NCBI GenBank assembly: GCA_958436995.1 | Contig: CAUBMI010000064.1 | Span: 1 to 11,228 of the forward strand | Source: an uncultured Collinsella sp. | GTDB taxonomy: Bacteria > Actinomycetota > Coriobacteriia > Coriobacteriales > Coriobacteriaceae | Length of the DNA stretch: 11,228 nt | Reading direction: 5' to 3' | In this document: piece after piece, positions 1-5,359 of the stretch | Layout: every line of letters starts with the position of its first letter | How positions within the stretch are numbered: position 1 is the stretch's first letter | The notes under the pieces: model-generated | The model's database searches: none | The model's input: only the letters and a program-made list of their open reading frames with translations | Told to the model about the DNA's origin: nothing | Made by a program: the position numbers and the translations under genes

Positions 1-75
1 CCTGCTTGCGGCTCCGCCGATCCCAAGGCCGCGCCGGCCTGTGGCACCGCTTGCGGCGCTGCGGACGCTCAGTAA
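1..75 (+). CDS. ACGX-repeat peptide, candidate modified-peptide precursor (3' end only)
   Basis: This is the C-terminal 24 codons of a gene that starts left of the window; the stop is TAA at 73-75. The visible tail contains ACGS, ACGT and ACGA, three Ala-Cys-Gly-X units, with spacers rich in Ala, Pro, Asp and Lys. All Cys in the visible part lie within these units. Only 24 bases separate it from the flavin/ferredoxin gene, and a radical SAM/SPASM maturase follows. From family knowledge, Cys-rich ACGX-repeat peptides encoded next to such maturases are candidate RiPP precursors (the 'ACGX system'), with Cys the likely modified residue. The modification, perhaps a thioether link, is inferred. 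The N-terminal leader, total length and total repeat number cannot be seen. A short Cys-rich end of an unrelated protein is the alternative, but the neighbours make it unlikely. Confidence 0.8.
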   Translation, partial: PACGSADPKAAPACGTACGAADAQ

Positions 76-99
76 GCAATCGCTAGGAGGGGACTCGTA

Positions 100-720
100 A
101 TGGATGCTCAGACTTGTCTCAAGAAGATGCAGCTTGCCGGGACGCTCTCGCTGGCAACTGTGGACGAAAATGGCGCGCCGCAAATTCGCTGCGTGAGCGC
201 TGTACATTACGAGTCCCGCGCCATCTACTTCCTCACGGCGCGCGGCAAGGAGATGGCCCGCCAGCTTATGGCCGATGGGCGCGTCCAAACGCTCGTCCAC
301 ACGCGGTTTAACGAAATGATTCGCATGTCCGGCGTTGCCACTCCCGCCTTGGATTCCGAGCAAGTTTACTGGCGTGACGTTATTTATGCCGAGCAGCCGT
401 ATCTTGCCAACGTTTATCCCGGTGATACGCGTGATATCAACACTATCTTTAAGGTCGAAAACATCGTGCTCGACTACTTTAACCTTGGGGTTCGTCCTAT
501 TGAGCGCGCTGTCTTTACCCTAGACGAGGACATGGCGTCCGCGCCCGTTAAGGGTTTTCGTATTGATTCCGATGCGTGTATCGGTTGCGGTACCTGTCTT
601 GAGCACTGTCCGCAGAAGTGCATCGAGCCGGGTGACTCGTATCGCATAGAGCCTGAGCACTGCTTGCACTGTGGCGCCTGTGAAGAGAATTGCCCCGTCG
701 GCGCCGTTGAGCGCCTGTAG
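100..720 (+). CDS. PNPOx-like flavin domain fused to 2x[4Fe-4S] ferredoxin (ACGX operon redox partner)
   Basis: The product is 206 aa and cytoplasmic, with no signal or membrane segment. Residues 1-135 resemble the split-barrel FMN-binding fold of the pyridoxamine 5'-phosphate oxidase family, with an N-terminal pattern of the kind 'GTLSLATVDENGAPQIR' and a following 'IYFLTARGKEMARQL'. Residues 155-206 are a bacterial two-cluster ferredoxin: CxxCxxCxxxCP with Cys 160, 163, 166 and 170, then Cys 188, 191, 194 and 198. The ATG at 100 is set by a strong Shine-Dalgarno AGGAGGGG at 85-92, seven bases upstream. It lies between the ACGX peptide gene and the radical SAM maturase, with short gaps on both sides, so it is probably co-transcribed with both. 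Inference: it passes electrons from a flavin to the maturase's iron-sulfur clusters, or acts directly on the peptide. The domain calls are firm; the partner role is inferred. Confidence 0.88.
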   Translation: MDAQTCLKKMQLAGTLSLATVDENGAPQIRCVSAVHYESRAIYFLTARGKEMARQLMADGRVQTLVHTRFNEMIRMSGVATPALDSEQVYWRDVIYAEQPYLANVYPGDTRDINTIFKVENIVLDYFNLGVRPIERAVFTLDEDMASAPVKGFRIDSDACIGCGTCLEHCPQKCIEPGDSYRIEPEHCLHCGACEENCPVGAVERL

Positions 721-751
721 CCCAATACCGTCATCAATTTGAACATCGACC

Positions 752-758
752 AAGGGAG
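752..758 (+). promoter_or_regulatory. Shine-Dalgarno that fixes the maturase start
   Basis: AAGGGAG lies seven bases before the ATG at 766. An in-frame TTG at 739 would add nine residues but has no comparable ribosome-binding site. The ATG at 766 also places the radical SAM Cys motif at residues 16-23, a normal distance from the N-terminus. Confidence 0.75.
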
Positions 759-765
759 TCCCACG

Positions 766-1812
766 ATGCAAAAGCCCGCGTTTGCCTTCCAGTGGCATAT
801 TACGGATGAATGCGATCAGCGTTGCAAACATTGCTATATCTTCGCCAACGGTGCCTGCGCTGGTTTTAAGCGCATGCCGTGGGAGCAGATGGTCGAGGTC
901 GTCGATCAGGCCCAGGCCCTCTGCGAACGCATCGGTCGTCAGCCGTACTTTTACGTTACGGGCGGTGACCCCATACTCCATCCCGATTTTTGGCGCCTTG
1001 CCGAGCTTTTGCACGAGCGGGGTTTTATGTGGTGCGTGATGGGCAATCCGTTCCATCTGACCGACGAGGTCTGCGCCCGCATGAAAGAGTTGGGATGCCG
1101 CAAATACCAGCTCTCGCTCGATGGACTCGAGAAAACGCACGATTACTTCCGTAAGCCCGGCTCGTTTGTCGAGACCTTGCGTGCGATTGGGTGCCTTAAG
1201 CGCGCGGGTATCTGGGTTGCCGTTATGAACACGGTTTCGAGTATGAATGCCGCCGAGCTGCCGCAGCTCATTGACCTTGTGGCAAGCCTCGAAGTCGACG
1301 TGTTCGCTTTTGGACGATACTGCCCCACCTCGGGCCAAAAGCGTGATGAGTTCCATCTGGAGCCGCTGGAATATCGCGACGTGCTGCTGGCCGCGCAAGA
1401 GCGTATGGAGTTTCACCAGGCTGCGGGCCGCAAAACGTTCTTCCAGCTCAAAGATCACCTGTGGACGCTTCTTTTGTGGGAGCAGGGCAAATTCACCATC
1501 CCCAAGAGTGCCAAGCCCGGCATGATCTACGACGGCTGCCATTGCGGTACGGGCCATATGACGGTGCTGCCTACGGGCGACGTCTATGCGTGCCGTCGTA
1601 TGGAGAGCAAGGTAGGCAACGTTGCCGAGAACTCGCTCGAGGAGCTGTTCTTTTCGCCGCAGATGGAAGCAAAGCGCGACTTTAAAGAGTTCAAGAAGTG
1701 CTCCAAATGCGAACTTTTTGGCTGGTGCCGCGGCTGCCCCGCTGTGAGGTATGGTTACACAGGCGATATGTACGAAGCCGATCCTCAGTGCTGGAAAGAG
1801 ATCGAGGAATAG
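766..1812 (+). CDS. radical SAM/SPASM peptide maturase, ACGX system
   Basis: The product is 348 aa and soluble. It is predicted to cleave S-adenosylmethionine reductively and modify the upstream Cys-rich ACGX peptide. The radical SAM cluster motif CxxxCxxC is at Cys16, Cys20 and Cys23, followed by YIF. The SAM-binding strand reads YVTGGDP, an Asp variant of the usual GGEP. The C-terminal SPASM region holds auxiliary-cluster ligands: Cys258 and/or Cys260, Cys276, then Cys312-x2-Cys315-x5-Cys321-x2-Cys324, and Cys342. The motif GxVYAC(R) around residues 272-277 is typical of SPASM. SPASM proteins carry extra [4Fe-4S] clusters and act mainly on ribosomal peptides. Gene order with the Cys-repeat peptide and ferredoxin fusion supports the ACGX assignment. 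The gap after the ferredoxin gene is 45 bases. The enzyme class is near certain; the exact chemistry (Cys thioether or other) is not visible from sequence. Confidence 0.92.
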   Translation: MQKPAFAFQWHITDECDQRCKHCYIFANGACAGFKRMPWEQMVEVVDQAQALCERIGRQPYFYVTGGDPILHPDFWRLAELLHERGFMWCVMGNPFHLTDEVCARMKELGCRKYQLSLDGLEKTHDYFRKPGSFVETLRAIGCLKRAGIWVAVMNTVSSMNAAELPQLIDLVASLEVDVFAFGRYCPTSGQKRDEFHLEPLEYRDVLLAAQERMEFHQAAGRKTFFQLKDHLWTLLLWEQGKFTIPKSAKPGMIYDGCHCGTGHMTVLPTGDVYACRRMESKVGNVAENSLEELFFSPQMEAKRDFKEFKKCSKCELFGWCRGCPAVRYGYTGDMYEADPQCWKEIEE

Positions 1813-1830
1813 GATCGCCGTGTCATCGGG

Positions 1831-1885
1831 TAGTCGTTGGGGACGTTCTTAAACGACTACTCATTTAAGTACGTCCCCAATGAGT
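1831..1885. repeat. GGGGACGT palindromic element (REP-like / structured intergenic element)
   Basis: A near-perfect inverted repeat lies between the two convergent genes. Left arm TTGGGGACGTTCTTAAA (1837-1853) pairs with TTTAAGTACGTCCCCAA (1864-1880) at 16 of 17 positions, with a T-T mismatch at 1847/1870 and a 10-base loop. Two further pairs are nested around it: TAGTCGT (1831-1837) with ACGACTA (1853-1859), and ACTCATT (1859-1865) with AATGAGT (1879-1885). The element ends one base before the glutaredoxin stop codon. It lacks a T-run, so it is not a standard terminator, though it could slow RNA polymerase from either side. GGGGACG-type palindromes occur as dispersed repeats in other genomes and have been linked to Y1-transposase (RAYT) mobilisation. 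That link, and a multicopy status here, are inferred from memory. Confidence 0.75.
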
Positions 1886-1886
1886 G

Positions 1887-2132
1887 CTAGAGCAGGTTCT
1901 TCTGTACCCATGCGATGATGTCGCTCGACTCGTAGAGTGGCTTGCCGTCGATGAACAGGCAGGGAACCTGGCGTTTTCCGCCGACGGCGATGAGCGTCTG
2001 CTCGGCATCGGGGTCGGTCGAGATGTTGCGCTCAGGGATGGTCACGCCGTTATCCGCCAAAAAGCGCTTGACCTTTATGCAATACGGGCAGCCGGTCATA
2101 ACGTACAGCTCGAGCTTGTGATCAGTAGCCAT
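1887..2132 (-). CDS. glutaredoxin-family thiol-disulfide oxidoreductase
   Basis: An 81-aa single-domain protein with a thioredoxin fold. The dithiol active site CPYC is at residues 15-18, after the beta strand LELYVMTG. The cis-proline loop QVPCLFIDG has Pro57, followed by Cys58, and the C-terminal helix starts at YESSDIIAWV. Length and motifs fit small glutaredoxins that reduce disulfides in the cytoplasm. The start chosen is the ATG at 2132-2130, preceded by a GGAGA-type Shine-Dalgarno; an in-frame upstream ATG at 2171 would add 13 residues atypical of the family and lacks such a site. It lies 51 bases downstream of the TipAS regulator gene on the same strand, so the two may form an operon. 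Its reductant (glutathione, another thiol or a thioredoxin reductase) is unknown here. Cys58 beside the cis-Pro is an additional thiol worth noting. Confidence 0.88.
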   Translation of the reverse strand: MATDHKLELYVMTGCPYCIKVKRFLADNGVTIPERNISTDPDAEQTLIAVGGKRQVPCLFIDGKPLYESSDIIAWVQKNLL

Positions 2133-2183
2133 AGGTCTCCAATCGGTTGAGGTTTCGGTTGAGATACCCAAAGCCGCCGCAGT

Positions 2184-3011
2184 CTATGCGCGCGTCAACG
2201 ACGACTCGATGGCATGGACCAGAAACGCCGTGGCTCCGGTGCCGCAGGGCTTGTCGTAGTAGTCGATAAAGCGCTGATCGGCAAGATAGCCGTGGGCGAG
2301 GCTCAGGTATGCTTCGTCTTGGGGTTCGCGTCCCCAGTTAAGGCCAATCCATCGACGGTGCATTGCGACAAGCTTGCGGGCCTCGTTGCTCTCTGGGTCG
2401 CCAACGCTCATGGCGATCGAGAGCTGGCCCAGAATAGCGCGTTCAAGTTCCTTCATGTCGTTCCATGTCTCGGGGTCCATGTCCAGCAGTGCCTCGTTTG
2501 CTGCATCGACGGCCTCGTCGCCATAGCGCGCCCGCGCTTCGGCACCGTAGCGCTCCTCGTTTTCCTGCACGGTACGCCAGCGCTCCAGTTGTGGCAGGAC
2601 AGCGCCCATAAGCGAGACGGCTTCGTCGAGCGACATGCCGGTGTTTTGTGCCAGCCGCGGGGCACAGTCCTCGATCATTGCCTCCATGGTGGTGTCGTAG
2701 GTGTACTGGCCATGGTCGTAGCACCACTTGCAGTAATGATCGGTCGCGGCGCCCGTGGCATCGGTGCCGCAGTCGTCGGGCGTGAGTATCATGCCGCAGC
2801 TCTGGCAATAGTGCTCGGGCATTTCGAGCAGATGGGACAGTGGCTCGCCGGTCACGGCGGCAATGAGCTTCATCATGTCGATGCCCGGGGTGACCTCGCC
2901 GCGTTCCCAACGGCTGATGGCCTGGCGTGTGACGAAGAGCTTGGCGGCGAGCTGCTCCTGGGTAAGGTGATGGGCGCGGCGGATGGCGATGAGCTTTTCT
3001 GCAAAGGCCAT
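2184..3011 (-). CDS. XRE-family regulator with zinc ribbon and C-terminal TipAS ligand-binding domain
   Basis: 275 aa with three parts. Residues 4-60 are an XRE (HTH_3) DNA-binding domain with the helix-turn-helix LTQEQLAAKLFVTRQAISRWERG. Residues 67-120 match the putative zinc ribbon family (zf-ribbon_4): YCQSCGM, a GTDATG turn, then YCKWCYDHG, with Cys69, 72, 94 and 97 as likely metal ligands and Cys81 nearby. Residues 150-272 match TipAS, the domain that in TipAL and related MerR-type proteins binds thiopeptides and other antibiotics; visible signatures are ERYG, RYGDEA, a MDPETWNDM segment, and LADQRFIDYYDKP near the end. TipAS is normally joined to a MerR helix-turn-helix, so the XRE head is unusual. 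The start has an AAAGGAGCC ribosome-binding site. It probably senses a small molecule or peptide and controls its own operon, including the downstream glutaredoxin. The ligand is unknown. Confidence 0.87.
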   Translation of the reverse strand: MAFAEKLIAIRRAHHLTQEQLAAKLFVTRQAISRWERGEVTPGIDMMKLIAAVTGEPLSHLLEMPEHYCQSCGMILTPDDCGTDATGAATDHYCKWCYDHGQYTYDTTMEAMIEDCAPRLAQNTGMSLDEAVSLMGAVLPQLERWRTVQENEERYGAEARARYGDEAVDAANEALLDMDPETWNDMKELERAILGQLSIAMSVGDPESNEARKLVAMHRRWIGLNWGREPQDEAYLSLAHGYLADQRFIDYYDKPCGTGATAFLVHAIESSLTRA

Positions 3012-3041
3012 AACGGCTCCTTTCTGCTGGTTGATGGCTTA

Positions 3042-3070
3042 AGCATAAGCGGCGGCGGGCGCCCTTCCAA
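3042..3070 (-). promoter_or_regulatory. promoter of the XRE-TipAS regulator gene
   Basis: Read on the minus strand, a -35 box TTGGAA (3070-3065) and a -10 box TATGCT (3047-3042) are separated by exactly 17 bases. The -10 box lies about 30 bases upstream of the start codon. The GC-rich spacer makes the two AT-rich boxes stand out. Spacing and sequence fit a housekeeping sigma-70 promoter. Confidence 0.6.
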
Positions 3071-3085
3071 GCAACCGTTGGTTGC
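3071..3085. promoter_or_regulatory. candidate operator: GCAACC-3-GGTTGC palindrome
   Basis: This perfect 6+6 palindrome with a 3-base spacer directly abuts the -35 box of the regulator gene, inside the 140-base divergent region shared with trmO. Its place suits an autoregulatory site for the XRE-TipAS protein. Binding is inferred from position only; a palindrome this short could also occur by chance. Confidence 0.4.
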
Positions 3086-3139
3086 ACGACGGGGGACCGC
3101 GGCGAAGAATTGCGCGCAACGTCCCACACCTCCATGCCG

Positions 3140-3155
3140 TACAATGACCGACATG
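3140..3155 (+). promoter_or_regulatory. -10 element TACAAT giving a probable leaderless trmO start
   Basis: TACAAT at 3140-3145 lies seven bases before the ATG at 3153, so transcription would begin at or next to that A. No Shine-Dalgarno precedes either this ATG or the one at 3144, which overlaps the -10 box itself. Leaderless mRNAs are common in Actinobacteria. A convincing -35 box is not visible; TTGCGC at 3110-3115 is too far away at 24 bases. Confidence 0.45.
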
Positions 3156-3890
3156 GAACCTATCGCACACATACATACCGACCTGCCGCAGAAGTTCGGC
3201 ATCCCGCGCAACAGCTTTTTGGCGCCTCACCTGCAGGGACGCATCGTTTTTGAGCCGGAATTTGCCTCCAACGCGGCAGTTGAGGGCCTGGACTCCTTCT
3301 CTCACCTATGGCTGCTCTGGCGCTTTGAAAACGGAACGCCCGGCGGCACGGCGGAAGACATCGCCGCCGATGCCAAGGCGCAGGACAGGTCCGGCACCAA
3401 CGCCAAGTGGTCGAAGACCGTGCGTCCGCCGCGCCTGGGCGGGGCCGAGCGCGTGGGCGTGTTTGCCACACGCAGTCCGTTTCGCCCTAATCCTATCGGT
3501 CTCACCTGCGTCAAGCTCGACCGCGTGGAGCTTACCGACGACGGTCCCATCATTCATGTGCTGGGAGCCGATCTGCGCGACGGCACGCCCATCTACGACA
3601 TTAAGCCCTACATTCCGTTTGCGGACTGCCACCCGGATGCAACGGGCGGCTGGATTGAGGATACGCCGTGGCAAGAGCTCGATATCGAGTTCCCGCAAGC
3701 GCTGCAGGAGATGGTCCCGCCCACAAAGCTCCCCGGGTTGGTCGAGGTCCTTCGCCAGGATCCGCGCCGCGCGGGTAGCAAACACGAGCCAAACCGCGTC
3801 TACCATCTGGCTTACGCTGGGCTTGACATATCCTTTACGGTTGATGGAACCAGGTTGACGGTAGCCGCCGTCAACGACGCGCGGGATTAG
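3153..3890 (+). CDS. trmO: tRNA (N6-threonylcarbamoyladenosine(37)-N6)-methyltransferase TrmO (UPF0066/YaeB family)
   Basis: A 245-aa protein, close in length to E. coli TrmO (235 aa). TrmO uses S-adenosylmethionine to N6-methylate t6A37 of certain threonine tRNAs, which helps decoding. The family signature RSPFRPNPIG is at residues 107-116, the second conserved block DGTPIYDIKPYIPFAD starts at about 143, and the C-terminal block DPRRAG is at about 203. The N-terminal pattern IPRNSFLAP is also typical. I chose the ATG at 3153 because it gives a normal N-terminus (MEPIAHI) and sits seven bases after a -10-like TACAAT; the ATG at 3144 is the alternative. The open frame continues far upstream, but that part is antisense to the regulator gene and is not coding. 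It is divergent from the XRE-TipAS gene, with no evident functional link. Confidence 0.93.
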   Translation: MEPIAHIHTDLPQKFGIPRNSFLAPHLQGRIVFEPEFASNAAVEGLDSFSHLWLLWRFENGTPGGTAEDIAADAKAQDRSGTNAKWSKTVRPPRLGGAERVGVFATRSPFRPNPIGLTCVKLDRVELTDDGPIIHVLGADLRDGTPIYDIKPYIPFADCHPDATGGWIEDTPWQELDIEFPQALQEMVPPTKLPGLVEVLRQDPRRAGSKHEPNRVYHLAYAGLDISFTVDGTRLTVAAVNDARD

Positions 3891-3906
3891 CCGGCCATTC
3901 GCCGGC
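3890..3906 (+). terminator. weak hairpin after trmO
   Basis: GCCGGC (3890-3895) and GCCGGC (3901-3906) form a 6-bp, all-GC stem with a 5-base loop, starting at the last base of the trmO stop codon. No T-run follows, so termination would be inefficient or factor-dependent. Confidence 0.35.
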
Positions 3907-4002
3907 GCCCGCCAAATTCAACGCCAAACCCCATGCCAAAACCGCCCACGCTGGTGGACAATAACGCCTACCAAAACAATCCGCTTTGCACGGGAGCTCA
4001 GC

Positions 4003-5217
4003 ATGAAATACGACTTTACTTCGCTTATCGACCGCCACGGCATGGACGCCATCGCCGTTGACTCCTGGGGCGAAATCCCCGGCATGGCTCCGAACGCACC
4101 CGACGAGGGCTTCGACCGCATCCCCATGTGGGTAGCGGACATGAACTTTGCCACGGTGCCCACGGTCCAGGAGTACATCATTCAGCGCGCCCAGCATCCC
4201 ATGTTTGGCTATTTCGATCCGCGCCCCGAGTACTTCGACCGTATCATCGAATGGCAGAGCCGCCGTAATGGCGTCGAGGGTCTGCTCCCGGAACATATCG
4301 GCTACGAGAACGGCGTGCTGGGCGGTGTCGTGTCGACCCTGCGCGCGTATGTCCAGCCGGGCGATGCGGTGCTGGTCCACAGCCCTACCTACATCGGCTT
4401 TACCAAGTCCATCGAAGCGGCGGGCTATCGCATTGTCCACAGCCCACTCAAGCTCGACGACCAGGGCGTGTGGCGCATGGACTTTGAGGACATGGAACGC
4501 AAGCTCACCCAAAACCACGTTCATGCCGCGGTGTTCTGCTCGCCGCACAATCCCTGCGGGCGCGTATGGGAGCGCGACGAGATTGAACGCGCCATGGACA
4601 TCTATCGCCAGCACGATTGCGTGGTGATCTCGGATGAGATCTGGTCCGACATCATCCTGCCGGGTCACAAGCATATCCCGACGCAGTCGGTGAGCGAGGA
4701 TGCCCGCATGCGCACGGTCGCCCTCTATGCGCCGAGCAAGACGTTTAACCTTGCGGGCCTGGTCGGCAGCTACCACATCATCTATAACGAGACGCTGCGC
4801 GACCGCGTGAGCGCCGTGTCCAATAAGACCCACTACAACGAGATGAATGTCCTTTCGATGCACGCGCTTATCGGTGCCTACCAGCCGCAGGGCTACGAGT
4901 GGCTCGATGAGCTCAACGAGGTCATCGAGGGCAACATTGACTACTTCTGCGATTACGTGGACGAGCATTTTGAGGGCGTGTCCTATTCGCGCCCGCAGGG
5001 CACGTACATGGTGTTCCTGGACTGCACCAAGTGGTGCCGCGAGCATGGCTGCGATATTCAGTGGCTGCTCGACGAGGGGGCGCGTGTGGGCGTGGGCTAT
5101 CAGGACGGCCGTCCATTCCATGGACCTTGCCACATTCGCGTGAATCTGGCGCTGCCGCTTTCGCGTATAAGGGAGGCGTGCGACCGCTTGGACCGCTACG
5201 TTTTTAATGCACGGTAA
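4003..5217 (+). CDS. MalY/PatB family PLP-dependent C-S lyase / aminotransferase
   Basis: A 404-aa fold-type I pyridoxal-phosphate enzyme of the MalY/PatB group, which cleaves cystathionine or other cysteine S-conjugates to pyruvate, ammonia and a thiol. Visible landmarks are the N-terminal MWVADMNFATVPTV block, HNPCGR with Asn183, the cofactor-ring Asp211 in VISDEIW, the Schiff-base Lys246 in APSKTFNLAG, and the carboxylate-binding Arg379 in HIRVNLALP. MalY and PatB are about 390 residues, so this is full length. The ATG at 4003 has GGGAG at 3992-3996, six bases upstream. The 112-base gap from trmO contains a weak hairpin and only a poor -10-like GACAAT at 3957-3962, so it may be transcribed alone or by read-through. 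The likely role is methionine/cysteine metabolism or thiol release; the true substrate cannot be read from sequence. Confidence 0.92.
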   Translation: MKYDFTSLIDRHGMDAIAVDSWGEIPGMAPNAPDEGFDRIPMWVADMNFATVPTVQEYIIQRAQHPMFGYFDPRPEYFDRIIEWQSRRNGVEGLLPEHIGYENGVLGGVVSTLRAYVQPGDAVLVHSPTYIGFTKSIEAAGYRIVHSPLKLDDQGVWRMDFEDMERKLTQNHVHAAVFCSPHNPCGRVWERDEIERAMDIYRQHDCVVISDEIWSDIILPGHKHIPTQSVSEDARMRTVALYAPSKTFNLAGLVGSYHIIYNETLRDRVSAVSNKTHYNEMNVLSMHALIGAYQPQGYEWLDELNEVIEGNIDYFCDYVDEHFEGVSYSRPQGTYMVFLDCTKWCREHGCDIQWLLDEGARVGVGYQDGRPFHGPCHIRVNLALPLSRIREACDRLDRYVFNAR

Positions 5218-5231
5218 GTGAGCGCTGCATG

Positions 5232-5265
5232 CGGGGCCGTCTGCCAGATTGGCTGGAAGGCCCCG
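5232..5265 (+). terminator. branched hairpin after malY-like gene
   Basis: CGGGGCC (5232-5238) pairs with GGCCCCG (5259-5265), enclosing a small inner stem GCCA (5243-5246) / TGGC (5250-5253). It sits 14 bases after the stop codon. There is no T-tract, so termination is plausible but not typical of an intrinsic terminator. Confidence 0.45.
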
Positions 5266-5310
5266 TATGGTAAAGCATCTGTAACCATTGAGCGCAAGCG
5301 CGGTTTTGTC

Positions 5311-5319
5311 TGCTAATAT
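5311..5319 (+). promoter_or_regulatory. extended -10 promoter of the solute-binding protein/kinase operon
   Basis: TGCTAATAT fits an extended -10 (TGnTAtaaT type). TTGAGC at 5288-5293 could be a -35 box, but the 20-base spacer is long, as is tolerated with an extended -10. The 5' leader to the ATG at 5360 would be about 35 bases. Confidence 0.42.
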
Positions 5320-5359
5320 CTTTGCTCTTGAGTCTGTAGACAGGAACGTCTGGAGCTCG

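Noticed and set aside
520..1557. Long minus-strand open frame (345 codons) opposite the ferredoxin fusion and maturase genes
   Set aside because: It is antisense to two genes with unmistakable Cys-cluster motifs and shows no recognisable domain. Such frames are common in GC-rich coding DNA.
1831..1885. The GGGGACGT palindrome as a standard intrinsic terminator
   Set aside because: There is no T-run on either strand and the nested alternative pairings are not terminator-like. It is better described as a REP-like structured element, though it may still hinder transcription.
2214..3152. Upstream extension of the trmO frame to 2214
   Set aside because: The extension is antisense to the XRE-TipAS gene and matches nothing. 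TrmO has a normal N-terminus and length from 3153.
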